Shown here in pieces: positions 1-6,791 of a stretch of DNA of 28,598 nt. The translations under genes were made by a program, and so were the position numbers. The notes beneath the pieces are model-generated. The model was not told the origin of the DNA, ran no database searches, and saw only the letters and a program-made list of their open reading frames with translations. The number at the start of each line of letters is the position of its first letter. Positions within the stretch are counted from its first letter, which is position 1. The stretch comes from MGOM01 sp035693825 (GTDB lineage Bacteria; Chloroflexota; Anaerolineae; Anaerolineales; E44-bin32), in assembly GCA_035693825.1 (NCBI GenBank), contig DASSGB010000267.1, positions 1 through 28,598 on the forward strand. The letters are read 5' to 3'.

Positions 1-413
1 CCGGCGCCATCCTGCGCACCGGCGGCCATCGCCGCAACGCGTTCATGGAACCAACGGTCTTGACGGACGTGCCGATCGACATTCCGCTCTTCAAAGAAGA
101 GACCTTTGGGCCGGTGGCGCCGCTGGTTCGGTTCACGTCGGTCGAGGAGGCTATCCGGATGGCGAATGATTCGCCCTACGGCCTGCAATCGGCCGTGTTC
201 ACCAGCGATATCAACAAGGCGTTCGACATTGCCTACCGGCTGGAAGCGGGCGGAGTCATCGTCAACTGGTCGTCCGCCTTACGTGTGGAGACGCTGCCGT
301 TCGGCGGCGTGAAGATGAGCGGACACGGGCGAGAGGGCGTGCATGACACGCTGGAGGAAATGACCGAGCAGAAGACGATCGTTGTGCACAACGCCTTTCC
401 GACCGTCGACTAG
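1..413 (+). CDS. Aldehyde dehydrogenase, C-terminal part (cut by window edge)
   Basis: The reading frame is open from the left edge to the TAG at 411-413, so only the last ~137 residues of an NAD(P)+-dependent aldehyde dehydrogenase are present. Visible family marks are EPTVLTDV, the KEETFGPVAPL block, ANDSPYGLQSAVFT, and the C-terminal PFGGVKMSGHGREG motif of the oligomerisation/substrate region. The catalytic Cys and Glu lie upstream, outside the window. The stop is 9 nt before the sugar ABC ATPase start, so the gene is very likely in that operon. With KDG kinase and KDPG aldolase downstream, a role oxidising a sugar-derived aldehyde (for example glyceraldehyde, lactaldehyde or a keto-acid semialdehyde) is plausible, but the substrate cannot be read from this fragment. 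The family call is secure; the substrate is unknown. Confidence 0.93.
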   Translation, partial: GAILRTGGHRRNAFMEPTVLTDVPIDIPLFKEETFGPVAPLVRFTSVEEAIRMANDSPYGLQSAVFTSDINKAFDIAYRLEAGGVIVNWSSALRVETLPFGGVKMSGHGREGVHDTLEEMTEQKTIVVHNAFPTVD

Positions 414-422
414 GCGCAGGGC

Positions 423-1925
423 ATGACGGACGGCGATTTCCTCGTGATGCGGGGTATCCGCAAGAGCTTCGACGTCACCGAGGCGCTGCGCGGCGTGGAT
501 TTCGGCTCCCAACGGGGAGAGGTGCACGCCATCGTCGGCGAGAACGGCGCCGGAAAGTCGACCCTGATGAAGGTGCTTTCCGGCGCCATCGCGCGCGACG
601 CCGGCGAGATTCTGCTTGACGGCGCTCCGGCCGACGTGAGCACCCCCTTGGCGGCGCATCGACTGGGGATCCGTGCGGTCTATCAGGAGTTCAGTCTGGT
701 GCCGCACCTCAGCGTGGCCGAGAACATCCTGCTGGGGCAGATGCCTCCGTCCAGGTTGCCGGGGTGCGTGGACTGGAACGCTGCCCATGGCCGGGCCGAG
801 GAGATCCTGCGCTCTATCGGCTTCGTGGGAATCGACGTCCGCAGCGTCGTGGGGCGTCTGAGCGTCTCCCATCAGCAGATGGTGGAGATCGCCAAGGCGG
901 CCGCCGTGCGGCCGCGGATCATGATCCTGGATGAGCCGTCCGCTGTCCTGTCACAGGAGGAGCTCAACCGGCTTTTTGCCCTGGTGCGCCAGCTCAAGCA
1001 GGAGGGGACGCTGATCCTGTACATCTCCCACCGCCTGGATGAGGTGTATGAGATCGCCGACCGCATCACCGTCCTCAAGGATGGGCAATTGGTGGGCACA
1101 GTGCGCCCTGCAACGGCCGATCAAGGCCAGTTGATCCGCATGATGGTGGGTCGATCCCTCGGCGAGATCTTCCCAAGCCGGAAGCCTCCGCGTGATGACG
1201 TGGCGCTCGAGGTGAAAGGCCTCGGCCGGGAAGGATCCTTCTCGGACGTCTCGTTTTCGCTGCGGCGGGGAGAGGTCCTGGGGATGTCCGGCCTCGTCGG
1301 GAGCGGGCGGACCCAAGTGGTGCGCTGTCTCTTCGGCGCTGAGCCCCCCGATCGGGGGGAACTCTTTGTCGAAGGCAAACGTGTGCATCCCCGGTCGCCC
1401 CGCGAGGCCGTGAACGAGGGCATCGCCCTGTTGACCGAGGACCGAAAGCGCGACGGCCTGGTGTTGATCTGCTCGATTCGTGACAACGCCAGCCTTGCTT
1501 CCTTTGAAAGGATGAGCCGCTGGGGCATCATCCATCGGCGGAGACAAGCGGCCGAAGTGCAACAAAAGGTGAAGGAGCTGGATATTCGCCCGCCGGTGCT
1601 CGACCGGCTGGCCCGTCAACTCAGCGGTGGAAACCAGCAGAAACTCGTGCTGGCGAAGTGGCTGATGACGCGGGCCAAGGTGCTGATCCTCGACGAGCCC
1701 ACGCGAGGAGTGGATGTGGCCACCAAGGTGGCGATCTACCAGCTCATCAGCGACTTGGCGGCCGATGGGATCGCCATCCTGCTGGTCTCGTCTGAACTGC
1801 CTGAGATCCTCGGATTGAGCGATCGGGCGCTCGTGATGCGACAGGGTCGCGTGGTGGCAGAGTTCACACGGGAGGAGGCCAGTGAAGAGAAACTGTTGGC
1901 CGCCGCCGCAGGGGTAAGGCAATGA
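423..1925 (+). CDS. CUT2-family sugar ABC importer, two-domain ATP-binding protein (RbsA/MglA/XylG-like)
   Basis: This 500-residue cytoplasmic ATPase energises import of a monosaccharide or sugar acid. It has two tandem ABC domains. The N-terminal one has Walker A GENGAGKST (residues 39-47), an LSVSHQQ signature and Walker B RIMILDEPS. The C-terminal one has a degenerate P-loop (SGLVGSGRT), as is normal in the second half of this family, with signature LSGGNQQK and VLILDEPTRGVDV, the hallmark RbsA/MglA ending. Length fits the family (~500). The ATG at 423 follows the dehydrogenase stop closely, with only a weak purine-rich stretch in front. The stop overlaps the permease start (ATGA, 1922-1925), so translation is coupled. 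The exact sugar is not evident; ribose, xylose, galactose or a uronate are all possible for the family. Confidence 0.95.
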   Translation: MTDGDFLVMRGIRKSFDVTEALRGVDFGSQRGEVHAIVGENGAGKSTLMKVLSGAIARDAGEILLDGAPADVSTPLAAHRLGIRAVYQEFSLVPHLSVAENILLGQMPPSRLPGCVDWNAAHGRAEEILRSIGFVGIDVRSVVGRLSVSHQQMVEIAKAAAVRPRIMILDEPSAVLSQEELNRLFALVRQLKQEGTLILYISHRLDEVYEIADRITVLKDGQLVGTVRPATADQGQLIRMMVGRSLGEIFPSRKPPRDDVALEVKGLGREGSFSDVSFSLRRGEVLGMSGLVGSGRTQVVRCLFGAEPPDRGELFVEGKRVHPRSPREAVNEGIALLTEDRKRDGLVLICSIRDNASLASFERMSRWGIIHRRRQAAEVQQKVKELDIRPPVLDRLARQLSGGNQQKLVLAKWLMTRAKVLILDEPTRGVDVATKVAIYQLISDLAADGIAILLVSSELPEILGLSDRALVMRQGRVVAEFTREEASEEKLLAAAAGVRQ

Positions 1926-2923
1926 CCAGCGATCTTGCTCCCACGCCATCAGGTCCCGGCCAGGCCCTGCGCGACTGGCTGCTGGGCCGGACAGGGGCCC
2001 TGCGCCGACGCCGCTGGGTGGATTACGCCTTCATCGGCGCTTTCCTTCTTCTCCTGGTGGTCACCGCTACGGTGTCGGATGTCTTCTTCACCCAGCGCAA
2101 TCTCAGCAACTTGGGAAGGCAGGCGGTGACCAACGGCCTGCTGAGCCTGGGCATGCTGATCGTGGTCCTGACCGGCGGCATCGACCTCTCCGTCGGGTCG
2201 GTGGTCGCCCTGGCGGCGATCATGGTCTCTGGCTTGTCGAAGGGTGGGATGACCCTTCTCCCGGCCATCTTGATCTGCCTGGTGGTCGGCGTGGCGGCGG
2301 GCGCGGTGAACGGCTTCTTCATCGCTCGCTTCAAGCTGCAGCCCTTCATTGTGACCCTGGCGACCATGGGAGCGATTCGCGGGCTGGTCTTCGTGTACTC
2401 CGATATTCCGATCACTCCGACGGATCCGGCCTTTCGCGCCGTTCTCGGAGCGGGTTTTGTCGGCCCGTTTCCGGTGTCCGCCCTGATCATGCTTGCCTGC
2501 TATCCAATCGTCTGGTTCTTCATCAATCGAGCCAGGGCCGGGCGGGCGATTGTGGCGATCGGCGGGAACGAGGAGGCCGTCCGCCTGGCCGGGATCAACG
2601 TCTCCTGGCACATCCTTCTGGCCTACATGATTTCCGGCCTGTTCTCCGCCCTGGCGGGAGTCATGCTCGCCTCACGCCTGGGGATCGCTCAACCCAGCGT
2701 GGGTTCTGGATTCGAGTTGGACGCCATTGCGGCTGTCGTCATCGGCGGAGCCGCGCTTGGCGGCGGGGGAGGGGGAGGGAGCGTCTTTGGCACGCTGGCC
2801 GGCGTGGTGGCGCTGGGCATGATCGACAACTTGCTCAATCTGTTCAATGTGCAGTCGTACTACCAGCAGATCTTCAAAGGTTTGATCATCCTGGTCGCGG
2901 TGCTCTGGCGGCGCAAACAGTAA
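1922..2923 (+). CDS. CUT2-family sugar ABC importer, permease (RbsC-like)
   Basis: This 333-residue integral membrane protein is the translocation subunit that pairs with the preceding ATPase. Starting from the overlapping ATG at 1922, it has a short positively charged cytoplasmic N-terminus and then multiple hydrophobic segments. The strongest family mark is TGGIDLSVGSV (about residues 84-94), diagnostic of the RbsC/XylH/MglC permease family, with GLNLF/QQIFKGLIIL-like sequence near the C-terminus. One oddity is the normally short loop GG-x-x-L-x-GG-x-G, which here is a run of seven glycines encoded by a G-rich repeat at about 2759-2785, roughly two residues longer than usual. It probably forms a homodimeric channel with the two-domain ATPase. 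Family confidence is high; the substrate is unknown. Confidence 0.95.
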   Translation: MTSDLAPTPSGPGQALRDWLLGRTGALRRRRWVDYAFIGAFLLLLVVTATVSDVFFTQRNLSNLGRQAVTNGLLSLGMLIVVLTGGIDLSVGSVVALAAIMVSGLSKGGMTLLPAILICLVVGVAAGAVNGFFIARFKLQPFIVTLATMGAIRGLVFVYSDIPITPTDPAFRAVLGAGFVGPFPVSALIMLACYPIVWFFINRARAGRAIVAIGGNEEAVRLAGINVSWHILLAYMISGLFSALAGVMLASRLGIAQPSVGSGFELDAIAAVVIGGAALGGGGGGGSVFGTLAGVVALGMIDNLLNLFNVQSYYQQIFKGLIILVAVLWRRKQ

Positions 2924-3042
2924 TTGGCGAGACCCCGGTCGGCTGGCATCCCGGCGGAGCAGAAGGAGGTGAGAGGGAGACCTGCGTACCGTCCCATTCG
3001 ATGCGGATCCAAACGGAACCACGAGAAGAGGAGGATTCTTCG

Positions 3043-4023
3043 ATGAAACGCAATCTCCGTTGGACCATCCTCGTCATCCTGGCGATGGTGGTCGCGGCCT
3101 GTGGGCAGGCGGGGCCAGCGGCTGTGCCCGAGGGAGAGGCCGGCCCGATCAAGATCGGGATGGCGAACTTCTCCCAATGCTGTCCCTACTTCATCGGAAT
3201 GAACAATGCCGTCATCGATGAAGCCAAGCCCTACTCCAACATCACGATCATCTCCACCGATGCAAACGGCGACGCCGCCAAGTTCCAGGCGGACATCGAG
3301 GACCTAATCGCACAGGGCATCGATGGGATCATCATCTCGGGGGCGTGGCTTGAGGAGGCTCCGGCAGCGCTCGACGCCCTGGCTGCCGAGGGAATCCCGA
3401 CCGTTCTCGTCGATCGACAGTTCGGTGCCGGAAGTAAGGAAGCCTACACCTCCTACATCGGCCCCGACAACTTCACCATCGGTGTCCAGGACGGCACCTA
3501 CATCGCCGATCGCCTGGGCGGCGAGGGCGTGGTTGTCCAGCTACGGGGCGGACCGGCGGACAACTCGATCGGTCTGAACCGCAGCAACGGCGTGCTCAGC
3601 GTGCTCGAGACGTACTCGGGCATCACCGTGGTCACGGCACCAGACTTCGGTGGATGGAGCGCGGACGGCGGCATTGCCCTGATGGAGGACATGCTGGCCT
3701 CCAATCCGCAGATCGATGCCGTTTTCTGCGAGAATGACTCGATGTGCCTGGGCGCTCAGACGGCCATCGCCGATGCAGGGCGTGCGGACGAGATGTTCCT
3801 CGTCGGCGTCGACGGTGAGAACGCGGCCCTGGAGGCCATCATCAATGGCACCAACTACGCCGCGACCGGCCTGAACAACTCTGACTTCATCGGGCGCGCC
3901 GCCTTCAACCGCCTGATCTCCATCCTGGGCGGAGGGACACCTGAGAAGGACACGTACCTGCCGTCGCCGCTGATCACAGAGGACAACGTCCTCCAGTACT
4001 ACAACCCGGAGGGCGAGTTCTAG
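3043..4023 (+). CDS. CUT2-family sugar-binding lipoprotein (Peripla_BP_4 type)
   Basis: This is the extracytoplasmic substrate-binding protein of the preceding ABC importer, 326 residues from the ATG at 3043. That start is preferred over the in-frame ATG at 3001 because AGAGGAGG lies just upstream (about 3027-3034) and the signal peptide begins exactly there. MKRNLR, a hydrophobic core, and lipobox VAAC with Cys20 as the lipidated residue are followed by a Gly/Ala/Pro linker. The mature part has the ribose-binding-protein fold: KIGMANFSQCCPYFIGM at the N-terminus, TDANGDAAKFQADIEDLIAQGIDGIII, VLVDRQ, AVFCENDSMCLGA and FLVGVDGE. It is followed by a strong double hairpin. The ligand is unknown; operon context (KDG kinase, KDPG aldolase) suggests a sugar or sugar acid feeding the lower Entner-Doudoroff pathway. 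Confidence 0.94.
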   Translation: MKRNLRWTILVILAMVVAACGQAGPAAVPEGEAGPIKIGMANFSQCCPYFIGMNNAVIDEAKPYSNITIISTDANGDAAKFQADIEDLIAQGIDGIIISGAWLEEAPAALDALAAEGIPTVLVDRQFGAGSKEAYTSYIGPDNFTIGVQDGTYIADRLGGEGVVVQLRGGPADNSIGLNRSNGVLSVLETYSGITVVTAPDFGGWSADGGIALMEDMLASNPQIDAVFCENDSMCLGAQTAIADAGRADEMFLVGVDGENAALEAIINGTNYAATGLNNSDFIGRAAFNRLISILGGGTPEKDTYLPSPLITEDNVLQYYNPEGEF

Positions 4024-4065
4024 CCCGACCGGCGCTCGACCCTCGGCGGGAAGGCGCTTCCCGAA

Positions 4066-4126
4066 GAGGTCCTCACAGGAGGCCTGCGATGCCTCCTGTG
4101 AGGGCCTCGAACGTCGGCGGCGTTCG
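4066..4126 (+). terminator. Tandem hairpins after the sugar-binding protein gene
   Basis: An 18-bp stem (4066-4083 with 4091-4108, one G-T pair, 7-nt loop) is followed directly by a second 8-bp stem (4108-4115 with 4119-4126, 3-nt loop, one G-T pair; shared base 4108). There is no clear T-run behind either. Such structures after binding-protein genes commonly act as partial terminators or 3' mRNA protectors that keep binding-protein transcript more abundant than downstream genes. The structure is seen; the role is inferred. Confidence 0.7.
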
Positions 4127-4327
4127 TGGGAGTGAAGTTTGACCCACCGGCGGAATCACGGCCGCCAACGCCGCGGACAATCTCGGAAGCCCCGCGGTTG
4201 TCGCTCTCGGAGGGAGCTGGCCGGTGGCGCCGAAATCGATCGCGCCCGGTCCCTTTGAGGAGGTCGTCCGGCCGACGGCGGAGGCGGTGGTGTAGGGGGC
4301 GCAGGCGCGTGGAGGCGGAGGCAAGGC
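4127..4327. other. Intergenic stretch before the KDG kinase gene
   Basis: About 200 nt of very GC-rich sequence. The only feature recognised is the Shine-Dalgarno GGAGG at 4317-4321, 6 nt before the ATG at 4328. An open frame runs through (from 4126), but its Arg-rich translation and overlap with the kinase in another frame mark it as spurious. Confidence 0.5.
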
Positions 4328-5371
4328 ATGAGCGGTCGTATTGTCACCTTCGGCGAGATCATGTTGCGCCTAAGATCGCCTGGATTCGAGCGGCTGATGC
4401 AATCGCCGGTCCTCGAGGCAACATTCGGAGGAGGCGAAGCGAATGTCGCCATCTCGCTGGCGCAGTTCGGGCTCCCGGTAAGCTACGTCACGGCGCTGCC
4501 CGAGAACGCGATTGCCGACGCCTGCCTCGCCATGCTGAAGGGGTGGGGGGTCGACACCTCGCGGATCGTGCGCCAGGGAGACCGGATGGGCCTGTATTTC
4601 CTGTAGACCGGGGCGGACCAGCGACCGTCGAAAGTAGTCTACGACCGATCGCACTCGTCCCTCATGGACGCGTCACCGAAGTCGTTCGACTGGGATGCCG
4701 CCTTCGACGGCGCGACCTGGTTCCATGTCACAGGGATCACGCCAGCCCTGAGTGCCGCGGCCGCTGACTCGGTCTTGGCGGCGGTCCTTGCGGCAAAGAA
4801 GAAGGGTCTGACGGTCTCGTGCGATTACAACTATCGGAGAAACCTGTGGAAGTACGGCAAGACCGCGCCGGAGGTCATGCCCGAGATCGTGCGCCACGTC
4901 GATATCGGCATCGCCAATGAGGAAGACTGCGAGATGGCCCTGGGCCTCTCGCAGGACTCCGGGCCGTCGAAGGGCGTCGACGGCGAGGCCGCTGACCTCG
5001 ATCGTTATCGGGCGATGTGCGAGGGAGTGCTCCAGGTCTTCCCCAATCTCGGCCTGCAGGCGATCACGCTGCGCGAGAGCTACAACGCGGACCACAACGC
5101 CTGGTCCGCATGCCTGCATGACCGAAAGGAGTTCTTGGTGAGCCGGCGCTACGAGGTCACCGACATTGTGGATCGCGTCGGAACGGGGGACGCGTTCGCC
5201 GCCGGCTTGATCTACGCGCTGGTCACACACAAAGGGAAGCGTGAAGCGCTCGAGTTCGCGGCGGCCGCCTCATGCCTCAAGCACACAATCCCGGGGGACT
5301 TCAACCGCTGCAGCGTTGCCGAGGTCGAGGCACTCATGCGCGGCGGCGGATCCGGCAGGATCCAACGCTGA
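4328..5371 (+). pseudogene. kdgK: 2-keto-3-deoxygluconate kinase (PfkB family) interrupted by one in-frame TAG
   Basis: The frame codes for a complete ribokinase/PfkB-family sugar kinase (347 codons), which would phosphorylate 2-keto-3-deoxygluconate to KDPG for the aldolase behind it. The N-terminus IVTFGEIMLRL, the GGGEANVAISLAQFG block (PfkB signature 1) and the C-terminal VGTGDAFAAGLIYAL (signature 2, catalytic Asp288) are present. Codon 93 (4604-4606) is TAG inside GLYFL-stop-TGADQRPSKVVYDR. In KDG kinases this position is normally Glu (YFLETGA.QRPS), so one G-to-T change (GAG to TAG) explains it. Frame and sequence are intact on both sides. Options are a recent nonsense mutation, a sequencing or assembly error, read-through, or a split protein restarting at an internal start such as the ATG at 4664. 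A separate C-terminal piece would lack the substrate-binding N-terminus. The start at 4328 has a good GGAGG. Confidence 0.88.
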
Positions 5372-5544
5372 AGTCCAGGTGGAGGGCGGCGCGGCCTCTG
5401 CCGAGAGCATGCCTGATTAGAAACAATCGAGGCACCGCGACCACCCACAGAAGTGGTTTCACGGACGGAAGCTTCGCCCGCGCGGACCGATACGCCGTCC
5501 AAAGCATCCTCGATACGCTCGAACCGTGAAGGGAGCCCGGAGGC
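5372..5544. other. Short gap between kinase and aldolase genes
   Basis: 173 nt without a convincing gene. It contains only a small inverted repeat (ACCAC...GTGGT near 5439-5456) and, at its end, a GGAG-type ribosome-binding site (about 5538-5543) for the aldolase. No promoter was recognised with confidence. Confidence 0.4.
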
Positions 5545-6195
5545 ATGGACAAGAATCAGCTCCTGGAACTCGTGAGCAACTTCGGGGTCGTCCCAGTGAT
5601 CGCCATCGAGTCGGTCGAGGCGGCCCTTCCCTTGGCGGATGCGCTGGCCGAAGGGGGATTGCCGGTGGCGGAGATCACGTTCCGGACAGCCGCTGCCGGT
5701 GAAGTGATTTCCAAAATCGGGCGTGAAAGGCCGGCCATTCTGTTGGGCGCCGGAACGGTCCTGACACCAGAGAACCTTCTGGGAGCAGCGAAGTCGGGCG
5801 CAAGGTTCGGAGTCGCCCCAGGTCTGAATCCTGACGTCGTCAACGAAGCCCATCGAGTAGGGCTCCCCTTCATTCCGGGGGTGCTGACCCCCTCGGAAGT
5901 CGAGCGGGCGTACGCTCTGGGGGCCCTGATCCTGAAGTTCTTCCCCTCGGAGGCGAGTGGTGGATTGTCCATGATCAAGGCTCTCGCCGCGCCCTACATG
6001 CACTTGGGTATCCGGTTCATGCCGACGGGAGGAGTGAGCCCGGACAACCTGGAGCAGTACTTGAAATCGGAAGCTGTTGCCTGTGTGGGTGGAACGTGGA
6101 TCGCCTCACGGGAGGCGATTTCTGGCGGGAAGTGGACCCAGATCGTCGACAACTGTCGCAGGGCTGTTGAGATCGTCAAGAGAACGCGCGGATAA
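5545..6195 (+). CDS. eda: 2-keto-3-deoxy-6-phosphogluconate aldolase (bifunctional KDPG/KHG aldolase family)
   Basis: This 216-residue class I aldolase cleaves KDPG to pyruvate and glyceraldehyde-3-phosphate, the last step of the Entner-Doudoroff branch. Catalytic residues are visible at family positions: Glu43 and Arg47 in AEITFRT, and the Schiff-base Lys131 in ILKFFPSEASGG (E. coli Eda uses Glu45, Arg49, Lys133). LGAGTVLTPE, VAPGLNPDVV, PFIPGVLTPSE and MPTGGVSPDNL also match the TIM-barrel family. Length is normal (E. coli 213). The ATG at 5545 is preceded by CCGGAGG. It is the last gene of the sugar operon; the KDG kinase just upstream supplies its substrate. If the kinase is truly inactive, some substrate might instead come from another kinase, or the enzyme could act on 2-keto-4-hydroxyglutarate. 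Confidence 0.95.
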   Translation: MDKNQLLELVSNFGVVPVIAIESVEAALPLADALAEGGLPVAEITFRTAAAGEVISKIGRERPAILLGAGTVLTPENLLGAAKSGARFGVAPGLNPDVVNEAHRVGLPFIPGVLTPSEVERAYALGALILKFFPSEASGGLSMIKALAAPYMHLGIRFMPTGGVSPDNLEQYLKSEAVACVGGTWIASREAISGGKWTQIVDNCRRAVEIVKRTRG

Positions 6196-6791
6196 GAATC
6201 TTGCCTCTAGTCGACTCCTGGCGTCCTTCCCATTCGAGTTTCCTGTGTGAGGGAAACGGAGAAATTGCCCCGGAACCTCCGCGGGCTCTTGCTCGTGGAC
6301 TAACGATGCCCCCTAACCAGGAGGCGGCGGGTTCTTTCCCTCGACTCCGCCTCGGAGCTTCATTGCCCGCCATCGCGCGGATCGAGAAGTCACACCTTGC
6401 CGGTCACGAGGAGGCGACGATGGGACTCGCCTGCCCTGGACCCAGGCGGGGCTCTCGCATTGACACTGCCCCCGACAGGCAAAGCCCGCTGCTCGGGAGA
6501 TCAGGCCAGGGAACCCATGGTCGGGGTTTTGCAGGACCTGACCTGGGCGATTCAGACCCTCGTACGCCTTTGGCCGGATTCCAGGTAAGGGCCTTGGTTT
6601 TCAAGTGTGCCAGGCGAATCCAGACCCTTGACCGTCTTCTGGGGCCAGGCAACGGACTCGTGCAGATAGGGCGATCTGCTGATTCCTACTCTGGCCGGTG
6701 GCAGGACAGGCTGAAACCCAGACCGTGGCGCGAGAGAGAGGCGGTCGCCCTCGGGGTTTGGCGAAGGGGGCAAAGAAGCCCCAGCGAGGTG
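6196..6791. other. Long non-coding gap between converging genes
   Basis: About 600 nt between the end of the aldolase gene and the end of the convergent regulator gene. Open frames on both strands (for example 6201-6827 +) show no recognisable protein and no good ribosome-binding site. The gap carries copy A of a dispersed ~206-bp repeat (6409-6615) and a weak 6-bp hairpin (6238-6243 with 6252-6257). Nothing else was recognised. Confidence 0.6.
6409..6615 (+). repeat. Dispersed ~206-bp repeat, copy A
   Basis: This segment aligns end to end with 11630-11835, with almost no net length difference. Shared anchors in the same order and spacing are AGGAGGCGACG at the start, GGCCAGGGAACCCA in the middle, and CAGACCCT(C/T)GTACGCC followed by TTTGGCCGGATTCC as the best-conserved core, then (A/G)GG(T/C)AAGGG and GTGCC(A/T)GGC at the end. 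From the middle anchor onward identity is about 75% by eye; the first part is weaker and contains small indels. Immediately after copy A, CGAATCCAGACCCTTGACCG (6614-6633) looks like a partial re-start of the core. The indels differ in frame, which argues against protein coding. Confidence 0.75.

Noticed and set aside
4604..4606. TAG as pyrrolysine or another recoded residue
   Set aside because: The position is Glu in the family and is not catalytic, no recoding gene is nearby, and other genes in the window end normally at TAG (for example 411-413, 4021-4023).
4126..4767. 213-codon open frame overlapping the KDG kinase gene
   Set aside because: Arg-rich translation in a different frame from the kinase; it is a shadow that appears only because the region is GC-rich.
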